A model generated the notes under the pieces. That model saw only the letters and a program-made list of their open reading frames with translations. It did no database searches and was not told where the DNA came from. The position numbers and the translations under genes are program-made. Shown here one piece after another: positions 39,911 through 48,041 of a stretch of DNA of 48,718 bases. The stretch comes from an uncultured Pirellulaceae bacterium (lineage in GTDB: Bacteria > Planctomycetota > Planctomycetia > Pirellulales > Pirellulaceae). Position 1 is the stretch's first letter; each line of letters begins with the position of its first letter. The DNA lies in the NCBI GenBank assembly GCA_937928555.1, contig CALFWR010000007.1, forward strand, positions 1 to 48,718. The letters are read 5' to 3'.

Positions 39911-40099
39911 GTAGGGCCGGTTCCTACCGGCCGTGTTCCGTTTTGCTTTTGTGAAGTCAAGCCGCAAAATTCATGGTCCATCACGTGTGATCACTTGCGA
40001 TCGCGGATTTTCTCGATATCGACTTCTGATCGGGAACAGAGAAACTCTCGGCCCGGGAAAATGTCAAAGCCGAACTCGGCCGGTGGGAACCGGCCCTAC
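39911..40099. repeat. Family D element, tandem copy 2
   Basis: A second copy in the same orientation, 12 bp after the first, sharing most of the interior (for example CATCACGTGTGA and CTTCTGATCGGGAACAGAGA). Its last CTAC (40096-40099) contains the complement of the hisS stop codon TAG. Together the two copies fill the whole gap between the two genes. Confidence 0.92.
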
Positions 40100-41424
40100 A
40101 GACGCGAAGCCAACCACTGGGTGACTTCGCGGTAATTTTCTGCGCTCGAGAGTTCGGTTTGCGAACCATCCGCCAGCCATTTGACCTGGACTTTCTCCGC
40201 CACGATCTCGTCGTCGCCGGCGATCAGGACGGCATCGAACCCGCGCCGATCGGCGTACTTGAACTGTTGGGCAATCTTTTTTGCGTCCGGGAAAACTTCG
40301 GTCGCGATGCCGGACTCACGCAGGGCTTGGGCCATCTGCAAATAAGTCTGCAACTGCTGATCGGAAAACTGGGCGATCAACACGCTGGCGGTGGTGCGCG
40401 TTTCGGGCAACATCTTGAGCTGATCCATCGCCGCCAACAGCCGGTCAAGCCCCAGAGAGGCACCGATTCCCGGCAACTCCTGTTTCGAGTAAAGCGCCGC
40501 GAGGTTGTCGTAGCGGCCTCCCGAACAGACGCTGCCAATCGAAGGCAGATCGTCCAGAAACGTCTCGTAAATGGTGCCGGTGTAGTAGTCCAGGCCGCGG
40601 GCAATCGAAACGTCGACTTGCAAATTGGAATCAGTGACTCCCACGGCGGCCATCGCGGTGATCACCTGACGAAGCTGCGCAAGCCCCTCCTGGGCCAGTT
40701 CGCTTCCGCTGCACAGTGGTTCAAGCTGGTCCAGGACTTCGGCGTTGGTGCCTGAAACTTCCGACAGCTTGAGGACTTCGTCGACTTGTTGCTGTGTCGC
40801 GTCGGTGGTCTCAAGCATCTCTTTGGCCACCGCCTCGCGGCCGATCTTGGGAAGCTTGTCCAACGCCCGCAGCACCAAAACGCTGGCTTCGGAAAGCCCG
40901 GCCTTTGCGAGCAATCCGTTGAGGACTTTGCGGTTGTTGATCCGGATGGAGAATTTTTCGAACCCGATGGCTTTCATCAAATCAAAAATCACCAGGCCCG
41001 TTTCGATGTCGCTGGCAATCGACGTGGTACCAATGGTGTCAAAGTCACACTGGACGAACTCGCGAAAGCGTCCCGCCTGCGGTCTTTCGCCGCGCCAAAC
41101 CGGAGCGATCTGGTATCGCTTGAATGGCAATCCAAGATTCGACCCATGTTCGGCCGCGAACCTTGCCAGGGGAACCGTCAGGTCGAATCGCATCGCCACG
41201 TCGCGTTTGCCATTCATGAACCGGAACATCTGGCGGTCGGTTTCTTCGCCGCCCTTGCCGCAGAGAATCTCCGACAGTTCCAATGCCGGTGTATCGATCG
41301 GCACAAATCCGTAGGAGCGATAGACGTTGCGAGCCGTTTCCATCAACCGTTCGCGTGGAATCATCATCTCCGGCAGGTAGTCGCGAAAGCCCTTGAGCGT
41401 GCGGGGCTTGATCAGATTGGACAT
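40096..41424 (-). CDS. hisS: Histidyl-tRNA synthetase
   Basis: HisRS charges tRNA-His. The class II motifs are all visible: motif 1 region RTLKGFRDYLPEMM, motif 2 PVWRGERPQAGRFREFVQCD, the histidine-binding ARGLDYYTGTIYE, and motif 3 GIGASLGLDRLLAAM. A C-terminal anticodon-binding domain follows (ATEVFPDAKKIAQQFKYADR). The 442 residues are full length. The start is ATG at 41424. The TAG stop is part of a family D repeat. Confidence 0.96.
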   Translation of the reverse strand: MSNLIKPRTLKGFRDYLPEMMIPRERLMETARNVYRSYGFVPIDTPALELSEILCGKGGEETDRQMFRFMNGKRDVAMRFDLTVPLARFAAEHGSNLGLPFKRYQIAPVWRGERPQAGRFREFVQCDFDTIGTTSIASDIETGLVIFDLMKAIGFEKFSIRINNRKVLNGLLAKAGLSEASVLVLRALDKLPKIGREAVAKEMLETTDATQQQVDEVLKLSEVSGTNAEVLDQLEPLCSGSELAQEGLAQLRQVITAMAAVGVTDSNLQVDVSIARGLDYYTGTIYETFLDDLPSIGSVCSGGRYDNLAALYSKQELPGIGASLGLDRLLAAMDQLKMLPETRTTASVLIAQFSDQQLQTYLQMAQALRESGIATEVFPDAKKIAQQFKYADRRGFDAVLIAGDDEIVAEKVQVKWLADGSQTELSSAENYREVTQWLASRL

Positions 41425-41557
41425 GGGAGACGGGGGCTTGAGTGTGTGGTTCGACGGTAATCCAGAACGTCAGATCGTAGCGGTATTGCGACGAATTCGA
41501 AACCTTTCACGGATCGTTTGTTGACGATCCGAATGGTGCCCGGCAGCGCGGACCGGT

Positions 41558-41989
41558 TCACAGGATCGGCAAGCCGCTTGGCTGGGCAGTGCGAAACGTT
41601 TCCGGTTGGTTGAATCTTGCGTTGGCGTACTCTTCGATTTGTTCCGGCGTTTCAAAGTACTGCTCGTAGGTGTACGAATCGTCGAACTCGCAGTCCTTGT
41701 TGGAATACTCGCGGCAAATCGGAGGCCGAGTCTCGTAGATGCCGCAGCGGTGATCATCACGAAGGTGCTTGCAGGTTGTGTGTACCAGCAGAAACCAGAC
41801 GCCGTTTTCTACAAAAACCGAAGCCGACTCGTGGAGCAGGTACCATCTGAGATACTGAAGATCACGCCAAGTTCGCGGCGTATCGATCGGCAGGGCAAAA
41901 TAGCGGCAGCACTTTGCGGTGCAGTACTCGCAAAGATTCTCTTCGGGCCCGATGTCTTCACGACGAACACGGATTTTTGGTCGGTTCAT
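41558..41989 (-). CDS. YkgJ-type zinc/iron-chelating domain protein
   Basis: A 143-residue cytoplasmic protein with a cysteine cluster at 20-28 (CEYCTAKCC) and further cysteines downstream (TTCKHLRDDHRCGIYETRPP, then ICREY and DCEF). This arrangement is that of the YkgJ/UPF0153 family, thought to bind a metal or an Fe-S cluster. The substrate is unknown. The start is ATG at 41989. It lies between hisS and the divergent M50-like gene. Confidence 0.85.
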   Translation of the reverse strand: MNRPKIRVRREDIGPEENLCEYCTAKCCRYFALPIDTPRTWRDLQYLRWYLLHESASVFVENGVWFLLVHTTCKHLRDDHRCGIYETRPPICREYSNKDCEFDDSYTYEQYFETPEQIEEYANARFNQPETFRTAQPSGLPIL

Positions 41990-42125
41990 AGGTGGAATTT
42001 TTTAGCAATAGCAGAGTCAACGTTGCCCGAAGACACAGTTTAGACTAACAAGTCCCATTTTGAAGCCCGTGCTTTGCCAGCGACTGAACTTGTTCACATT
42101 CCTCTCACAATCAGACCCTCGCTCG

Positions 42126-42920
42126 ATGGCCGAAGTCCTCGGCCAAACCCTGTTTCTGCTGGTGTTGCTGTTGGCTCCCTTTGTCTTGTTTGCGATCGTC
42201 ATGCACTGGATCGAAAGGAAGATCCAGGGGCGGCTTGCGAGTCGTTTTGGCTGGAAAAGCGTTCTCTGGACCGGTTGGCTGGGAACGCCCATTCATGAAC
42301 TTAGCCACGCCGCGATGTGCGTGGTCTTTCGTCACCGCATCAGGGACATCGCACTGTTCGAACCGGACCTGAAAACCGGACGGTTGGGCTATGTCGAGCA
42401 TTCGTTCATTCCTGGCAACTGGTTTCAGGAGGCCGGTAACTTTTTTATTGGGATGGCTCCGCTGATCGGCGGTTCCCTGGCGCTCGGCATGCTGCTGTGG
42501 CTGTTCTTTCCCGAATCGGCGGCGGCCATGTTTCAGGCCAGCCAGGTCTCTGATTCGTCAACGCAAGGCCAGCTCTTTGAAGCGGTCAGCAACCTGCTCA
42601 GGCAACTTCTTTCTCCAGCCAACCTCGGGTCATGGAAATTCTGGCTGTTCATCTACTTCGTTCTCTGTATCGGCGGGCACATGGCACCCAGCAAAAGCGA
42701 CTACAACGGTGCCAGTCGAGGCGTTTTTCTGGTGGTTGGTGTTGTCGTGTTGGCACTGTTGCTGATCTGTCTGGCAGGATTTCAAACGGACCAGATTGTG
42801 GGAACAACAATCCGGTACCTGACGCCAGTGATTGGGCTTCAGGTTTTGAGCATCATCATTTGCATCTTTGCGACGGTTGTCATTTACGGGTTGACCTCTC
42901 TGGTGCCAACAAATCGTTGA
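42126..42920 (+). CDS. M50-like membrane metalloprotease
   Basis: A 264-residue membrane protein with about six hydrophobic segments. The zinc motif HELSH lies in GTPIHELSHAAMCVV, with the second helix signature DYNGASRG near residue 195 of the chain. HExxH in a membrane helix plus the later aspartate suggests an intramembrane protease of the M50/S2P type, though sequence similarity is weak by eye. I chose ATG 42126 (MAEVLGQTLFLL); the frame is open back to a TTG at 42060. No Shine-Dalgarno is evident. It is divergent from the YkgJ-type gene. Confidence 0.7.
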   Translation: MAEVLGQTLFLLVLLLAPFVLFAIVMHWIERKIQGRLASRFGWKSVLWTGWLGTPIHELSHAAMCVVFRHRIRDIALFEPDLKTGRLGYVEHSFIPGNWFQEAGNFFIGMAPLIGGSLALGMLLWLFFPESAAAMFQASQVSDSSTQGQLFEAVSNLLRQLLSPANLGSWKFWLFIYFVLCIGGHMAPSKSDYNGASRGVFLVVGVVVLALLLICLAGFQTDQIVGTTIRYLTPVIGLQVLSIIICIFATVVIYGLTSLVPTNR

Positions 42921-43241
42921 ATCTGGATTCGAAAGTGAACTGTTGGCTCGCGACGAGGGCCGCGAAAAAGTTTCCAGCCCGCTACGTCGAGTGTTGGCCT
43001 GTGCCCGTTGGAGCCGTATTTATCGATCCAGACGAACCTGAATCGGCAAAATCCGTCTGAATCCACGTGTGGCAGATGTCGCGATCATTCCGGCTATAGC
43101 CATCATCGGGGCGCGGTGCCTGTTGCAGTAGTTGCTTGCTGGCAAGGCCGATAGAACAGCAAGGCAGTGGTTCGAAGGATTCGAAAGCACCCGCGGAGCG
43201 GGCCCTGGACAGACTTTCCGGTCCTCGATCCTGGTACATTC
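42921..43241. other. Gap with no gene or repeat recognised
   Basis: I see no convincing coding frame, no family A-G repeat and no terminator in this 320-base stretch. It presumably contains the promoter of the following gene. Confidence 0.5.
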
Positions 43242-43637
43242 ATGGCTAAGAAAATCATCCGCGTCATCTCTCGAGCAGCAGACGGTTCAATCCGCACTCG
43301 TGAGTTCGATGGCTTTACAGAAATTGAAACGGCACACGAGCAGATTGGCATCGACGACTGCAGCACGGACCTGACACTTCGCGGGTTGCCTTTGTTTCGC
43401 GGCCTGATTGGTCCGATTCCCGAAACGAAATCGATTGTTCGTTACGAGACTCCTGACGTGTTTGAAATCATGACCAAGGAGTGGGCTGCCAAAAAAGCCA
43501 AACGGCGAAAGCGACGTACCGCAGAAGAGATCGCCCGCGACAACGCTGCAGCGGCTGCGGCAGCTGGCAATTCTGTCGTGCCAACGCCGAAGATCACGAT
43601 ACCGATGCCGAACACCATTCCCAACTCTACAGCATAA
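43242..43637 (+). CDS. Hypothetical protein with basic, Ala-rich C-terminus
   Basis: A 131-residue protein I do not recognise. The N-terminal 85 residues look like a small alpha/beta domain (KKIIRVISRAADGSIRTREF; LTLRGLPLFRGLIGPIPETK). A highly basic stretch follows (KKAKRRKRRTAEE), then an Ala run (AAAAAAAG) and a Pro/Thr/Ile tail (PTPKITIPMPN). The basic segment suggests nucleic-acid contact, which is inference. The ATG at 43242 was chosen over a GTG-type upstream start. A structured RNA candidate lies directly downstream and might be its 3' untranslated region. Confidence 0.65.
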   Translation: MAKKIIRVISRAADGSIRTREFDGFTEIETAHEQIGIDDCSTDLTLRGLPLFRGLIGPIPETKSIVRYETPDVFEIMTKEWAAKKAKRRKRRTAEEIARDNAAAAAAAGNSVVPTPKITIPMPNTIPNSTA

Positions 43638-43659
43638 ACTTCAACCACAAGGATTACTG

Positions 43660-43818
43660 AAAACGGGTCGCCGCGACGTTGAAACCTTTCAAGGACAACA
43701 TCATGCAGTGGAAGTTTTAAGACTTCTCTTGCGCCTGCGGAACAATTTGTTCTGCTTTCCAACCCCTGGGCCAGGGACCCGTTCACACGGCGTGCAATTC
43801 GTTGCACGCCGTTTTTTT
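43660..43818 (+). ncRNA. Candidate structured RNA with six hairpins and a strong terminator
   Basis: An 8-bp closing stem (AACGGGTC 43662-43669 with GACCCGTT 43776-43783) brackets several short hairpins: TTGAAACCTTTCAA, GAAGTTTTAAGACTTC, GAACAATTTGTTC and CCTGGGCCAGG. A perfect terminator follows. It also contains a five-codon frame ATGCAGTGGAAGTTTTAA behind AAGGA at 7-base spacing. It matches no RNA family I can name (not tmRNA, RNase P, SRP or a clear 6S). Confidence 0.6.
43787..43818 (+). terminator. Rho-independent terminator with UUCG loop
   Basis: A perfect 11-bp stem ACGGCGTGCAA / TTGCACGCCGT closes a TTCG tetraloop and is followed by a run of T. It is one of the strongest terminators in the window and ends the structured RNA candidate. 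Confidence 0.93.
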
Positions 43819-43857
43819 GTGGGTGCCTTGAAACCGCGACCGCCTGGCCGATCTAAA

Positions 43858-44044
43858 CCCGGATTATTCACGAGGCATGGGCGTCAGAATCAGTTGAGAC
43901 AGTGATCCGCGACTCAGATACGATGAAACGATCGCTGTGGTTTTCAGCTACCGGATGATTTACATTTCTTGTTGAATTTCAGCTTTTCCCTTGCTCCAGT
44001 TGGCCAGACGTAGAATTAACCCCCGTCGTCGTGAATAATCCGGG
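43858..44044 (-). repeat. Family A element with CTAAA target-site duplication
   Basis: A complete inverted-orientation copy flanked by CTAAA (43853-43857 and 44045-44049). Confidence 0.93.
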
Positions 44045-44082
44045 CTAAATAATGATTCGCCGCATGACAGCATGCTGCCCCA

Positions 44083-44118
44083 ACGTGAGCCGCAGGCCGT
44101 AAGGGCCCCGGGTATCCC
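44083..44118 (-). repeat. Family F-like half-copy upstream of the S41 protease gene
   Basis: GTGAGCCGCAGGCCGTAAGG then GCCCCGGG is a variant of family F. The rest of the gap 44045-44533 shows no gene or other repeat that I can support. Confidence 0.55.
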
Positions 44119-44533
44119 ATCGCCAACGCGTTCTTTTTCTCACCGTGTGACTTCGACTGCATGCGCGAAAAACGCAGGCAACCTTGCGGACTTTGCTGTC
44201 TGTAATTGCGACGAACCAATTTGTTTGCCGTTCGTACAGATGGCCACAGGGACGAACCTCGACAAAACGTAGACGGCCAAGCTTCGGTGATCGCTTTGAT
44301 CGCTTTCTCTTTCCATGGCCAGGCGGGTTGTAAGGATCTCACGGACAAAAAGCAAAAGCGTTTTTTTGACCGTGGTCAAAGCATGATTCATACTCTTACG
44401 GCGTATCGGTTGCCGGCATTCGTTGCTGGTGGCACGCCGTATCCTGACTTGATCCGGCGTTTTGTAACGCTTCGCTCCCAATACTGTGGCTTGCGAGATT
44501 GCCTGATCAGCCTTTGCAGATTGGCAAAATCCC

Positions 44534-46258
44534 ATGGAAGACACATCCCGACTGAGCGACGCCTCAGGCAGCCTTGTCGCTGCCCACAGACGACCTCTGC
44601 TCCCCATTCTTGTCGCCACGTTCGCGTTGCTGTTGCTTGTCGTTCAGGCAAAAGCCAACAATGGAACCGTCGCTTCGGCCGACCAGATCAACGGTACTCT
44701 GGCACAAGGAAAATCCCTTGAGCAAAACGGCCAATGGGGTGAAGCCCTTGGTCTGTACCAGAAATTTCTTCGTCAACACCCTGCTACCAAGCCCATCGAA
44801 CGACGCCGCAGCGTTGCCCGGATCCACTTCGATCTGGAACGCCGCTACTCCGACAGCAGCTTTATTCGGACGATCAAATCCGGCGACACCAATTCAGCAC
44901 TGAACGTCTACGCCGAAGTCCTGTTGAAGATTCAGTCCTACTACGTGGATCCTCCCAACTGGTCCGAACTGGCCAGCTTTGGCTTGACCAGTCTGGAGAT
45001 CGCGATGATGGACGCGGAGTTTCACCAGGCAAACTTCCCTAACGCAACGCATGCTCAAATTCGCGATGCCATCCTGCAAACCCGAGCGGAACTTGAATCG
45101 ACCACCGTTGCCAACCGTCATGACGTTTACATGGTGGCAAAATCAACTGCGGACTCACTCAGCCGACGAATCGGACTTTCTGAAACGGCTGTCATCTACG
45201 AGTTCACCTGTGGAGCCATCTCGGCCCTAGATCCCTATTCCGGGTTCATGTCGGCCAGCCAATACGGCGAATCGATGTCGCAAATCGAAGGCAACTTTGT
45301 GGGCCTTGGCGTGGAGCTTAACACCACCGACCAGTACCTGGACATCGTCAGCGTGATCGAAGGTGGTTCGGCCAATACCAGTGGGCTGATTAAAGGCGAC
45401 CGCATTCTGTCGGTTGATGGTCAAACCGTGAGCGAAATTGGCAGCGAGCGTGCTGCGGATCTTCTCCGCGGGCCAGAGGGTTCCTGGGTTCAGTTGGCCG
45501 TTTCCCGCAACCACTCGCAGCGTTCGATTCGACTGCAACGTCGACGAGTTGAAATCCCAAGTGTGGAAGACGTTCACATTGTGGATTCCGAAAATGGTGT
45601 TGGTTACATCAGGCTAACCAACTTTCAAAAGACCACGCCCCGCGATTTTGACAAAGCACTCTGGAAGTTGCACCGTGATGGGATGCGATCACTGATCGTG
45701 GATGTTCGTGGCAACCCGGGCGGATTGCTTCAGGCGTCTGTTGATGTGGCCGACCGGTTCGTCAAAGACGGCGTCATCGTTTCCACTCGTGGCCGCAATC
45801 CGATGGAAGACTACACCCACCAGGCGAACCTGGCGCAAACGTGGCGAGTTCCTCTGGTCGTTCTGATCGATGAAAACTCCGCCAGCGCCAGCGAGATCTT
45901 CGCTGCGGCAATCAGCGACCACCATCGCGGCACGATCGTTGGCAACCAAAGTTACGGCAAAGGCAGCGTTCAGGGCATTTTTCCGCTTTCGGTTTCCGGC
46001 GGCGGTGTGCGACTGACGACAGCCAAGTTCTACTCGCCAACGGGGCAGGGTATCAGCGAAGTCGGCGTCAGTGCAGACGTTCTGGTGCATCAGGTCGCCA
46101 AAGCGAACCCGGACATCGCGGGCCAGTACGAGGATTCCGGCATGCGGCTTGGCATTCGTGAAGCAACCAAGCTGACCCAGGGCCCGCGAGTGATCAAAAA
46201 TCCGAATGCCGGTTCGTTCAAGCAAACTGGCGTGATCATCGACGGCGACGGGCGGTAA
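44534..46258 (+). CDS. S41-family C-terminal processing protease with PDZ domain
   Basis: A 574-residue membrane-anchored serine protease of the CtpA/Prc type. One transmembrane segment lies at about 20-40 (PLLPILVATFALLLLVV). An N-terminal helical region follows, then a PDZ domain around 245-345 (FVGLGVELN; VIEGGSANTSGLIKGDRIL) and the S41 domain (IVDVRGNPGGLLQASVDVAD). The catalytic serine is residue 451 in ENSASASEIFAAA and the lysine is residue 476 in SYGKGSVQG. The 25-residue spacing equals that of E. coli Prc. The start is ATG 44534, without a clear Shine-Dalgarno. Substrates unknown. Confidence 0.92.
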   Translation: MEDTSRLSDASGSLVAAHRRPLLPILVATFALLLLVVQAKANNGTVASADQINGTLAQGKSLEQNGQWGEALGLYQKFLRQHPATKPIERRRSVARIHFDLERRYSDSSFIRTIKSGDTNSALNVYAEVLLKIQSYYVDPPNWSELASFGLTSLEIAMMDAEFHQANFPNATHAQIRDAILQTRAELESTTVANRHDVYMVAKSTADSLSRRIGLSETAVIYEFTCGAISALDPYSGFMSASQYGESMSQIEGNFVGLGVELNTTDQYLDIVSVIEGGSANTSGLIKGDRILSVDGQTVSEIGSERAADLLRGPEGSWVQLAVSRNHSQRSIRLQRRRVEIPSVEDVHIVDSENGVGYIRLTNFQKTTPRDFDKALWKLHRDGMRSLIVDVRGNPGGLLQASVDVADRFVKDGVIVSTRGRNPMEDYTHQANLAQTWRVPLVVLIDENSASASEIFAAAISDHHRGTIVGNQSYGKGSVQGIFPLSVSGGGVRLTTAKFYSPTGQGISEVGVSADVLVHQVAKANPDIAGQYEDSGMRLGIREATKLTQGPRVIKNPNAGSFKQTGVIIDGDGR

Positions 46259-46301
46259 CAGGATCGCTTTCCCACCGGGGATGTGACGTCAGAGTCCATG
46301 C

Positions 46302-46339
46302 CCGCACCTTTGCGTAAGTCTGCTTACGCAAAGGTGCGG
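46302..46339. terminator. Perfect 17-bp hairpin downstream of the S41 protease gene
   Basis: CCGCACCTTTGCGTAAG and its exact complement flank a 4-base loop (TCTG). No U-run follows, so it is not a standard terminator. It could still end transcription, protect the 3' end, or bind a protein. The remaining sequence to 46558 shows nothing else I can support. Confidence 0.65.
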
Positions 46340-46558
46340 TGTGGATGCAAGTTGGGTATCAGACCAATCATGCACTGTCACTCGGTCCCATCAGGGCTAC
46401 GGTGTTGTAACTGTTTTCTATCGCCGACCTTGTTTGGTCTTCATTCTGAAGCACCTGTGCCATTGAACGTGTGAATCGTTTCCATTGACGAACCGACAGC
46501 GTCGTATTGGGGTACAATTCGGTTTCACATCGACCGCAAACTTTGCCGAGCTTCGCCC

Positions 46559-47884
46559 GTGTTTTTGATTCGATTTCAGACCGCCGTATTGGTGGCAGCC
46601 ATATTTTCCCTTTCCCACACCCTGGTCGGAGACGCTGCGGCCCAGGATTGGCCGCAATGGCGCGGGCCCAATCGTGACGGAGTCCTTTCAAAGGAAATCA
46701 AACCTGCGGCCGACGGCCCGACGCTGCTGTGGTCCGCCGAAATCGGGAGCGGTTACTCGGGGCCAACGGTTTCTCAGGGTCGTGTGTTGGTGATGGATCG
46801 CGTCACGGAACCGGAGCAGACCGAGCGTGTTCATTGCTTTGACCAGCAAAGCGGAAAAAAGATCTGGACTCATCAGTACGCTGCCGCCTACGAAGGCGTC
46901 GGCTATCCCGCCGGGCCCCGCGCTTCGGTGACGATCGACGGCGACAAAGCCTGGACGCTGGGGACGATGGGCCACGCGTTTTGTCTGGATGTCAAAGACG
47001 GAACCGTTCTCTGGGAAATGAACTTCAACCAGAAGTACAATATTGTCGCCAACAAACGGATGCCAATTTGGGGACTTTCCGCCAGTCCCTTGCTTGTCGA
47101 TTCGAACGTTGTTTTTCACGTCGGTGGAAGCGACGGGGCCTGCCTGGTTGCCCTCGATCGTGACTCCGGCAAAGAAGTCTGGCGAGCACTCGACGACCGG
47201 GCTCAGTATGCGGCACCGGTTCTGATGGACCACGGCATGAAAAAGTCCATCGTCTGCTGGACGGGCGATTCGGTTTCCGCTCTCGAACCCGACACCGGCA
47301 AGACGATCTGGCGTTTTCCTTTCAAGCCTCGCAATATGCCAATCGGAATCGCGACTCCGGTGGTCAACCAGGGGCACGTCTTTGTAACCTCTTTTTACGA
47401 TGGCTCGCTATTGCTCAAAGTCAACGACGACGGCAACGGAGTCACAAAAGTCTGGTCTGCGGTGGGCGACAACGAGCGGAAAACCAAATCGCTGCAGTCG
47501 ATCATCAGCACACCGATCTGGATTGACGATCACCTCTATGGCGTGGATAGCTATGGTGAGCTTCGTTGTCTGGTTGCGAAAACGGGCGAGCGAGTCTGGG
47601 AGAACCTTGATGCGGTCCCGAAAGCCCGCTGGAGCACCATTCACTTTGTCAGAAATGGAACCCAGGGGGAAACGACCTGGATGTTCAATGAGCGCGGTGA
47701 GATTCTGTTGTGCAATCTCAATCCGTCCGGATACCAGGAGCAATCCAGGCACAAGATCCTTGACCCAACCGAAGCACAACTGCGTCGTCGCGGTGGCGTC
47801 TGCTGGTCGCACCCTGCGTTTGCCGACGGCAGCATCGTGGTCCGCAATGACAAAGAAATCAAAATGTGGAAGCTGAGTCAGTAG
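46559..47884 (+). CDS. Secreted PQQ-like beta-propeller protein
   Basis: A 441-residue exported protein with PQQ-like beta-propeller repeats: WPQWRGPNRDGV at the mature start, then blades such as VHCFDQQSGKKIWTHQY, CLDVKDGTVLWEMNF, LVALDRDSGKEVWRAL and SALEPDTGKTIWRFPF. It begins with a signal peptide (VLVAAIFSLSHTLVGDAAAQ). These proteins are abundant in planctomycetes as outer-surface or periplasmic propellers (BamB-like) and lack dehydrogenase active-site residues. The start is GTG at 46559; no strong Shine-Dalgarno is seen. A truncated family A copy follows. Confidence 0.88.
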   Translation: MFLIRFQTAVLVAAIFSLSHTLVGDAAAQDWPQWRGPNRDGVLSKEIKPAADGPTLLWSAEIGSGYSGPTVSQGRVLVMDRVTEPEQTERVHCFDQQSGKKIWTHQYAAAYEGVGYPAGPRASVTIDGDKAWTLGTMGHAFCLDVKDGTVLWEMNFNQKYNIVANKRMPIWGLSASPLLVDSNVVFHVGGSDGACLVALDRDSGKEVWRALDDRAQYAAPVLMDHGMKKSIVCWTGDSVSALEPDTGKTIWRFPFKPRNMPIGIATPVVNQGHVFVTSFYDGSLLLKVNDDGNGVTKVWSAVGDNERKTKSLQSIISTPIWIDDHLYGVDSYGELRCLVAKTGERVWENLDAVPKARWSTIHFVRNGTQGETTWMFNERGEILLCNLNPSGYQEQSRHKILDPTEAQLRRRGGVCWSHPAFADGSIVVRNDKEIKMWKLSQ

Positions 47885-47917
47885 TTCCGGCGGCGTCCGC
47901 AAAAACCGCGCATTCAT

Positions 47918-48041
47918 CCCGGATTATTCACGAGATGTGGGCGTCAGAATCAGTTCCGACAGTGATTCGCGACTCTGATGTGATGAAACGACCGCTGTGG
48001 TTTTCATCTACCGGATGATTCAAATTTCTTGTTGAAATTCC
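47918..48041 (-). repeat. Family A element truncated at the composition break
   Basis: Normal family A sequence runs from CCCGGATTATTCACGA to TTGTTGAAATTC, then stops. In other copies the next bases are AGCTTTTC; here unrelated AT-rich DNA begins. The left flank is TTCAT; no right flank can be tested. Confidence 0.88.

Noticed and set aside
43660..43818. Known RNA identity (tmRNA, RNase P, SRP RNA or 6S) for the structured region
   Set aside because: I could not find the conserved sequences of these RNAs; the fold is a string of short hairpins instead.
44206..44721. 171-residue plus-strand frame overlapping the start of the S41 protease
   Set aside because: It overlaps the protease start in another frame and has no features of a real protein.
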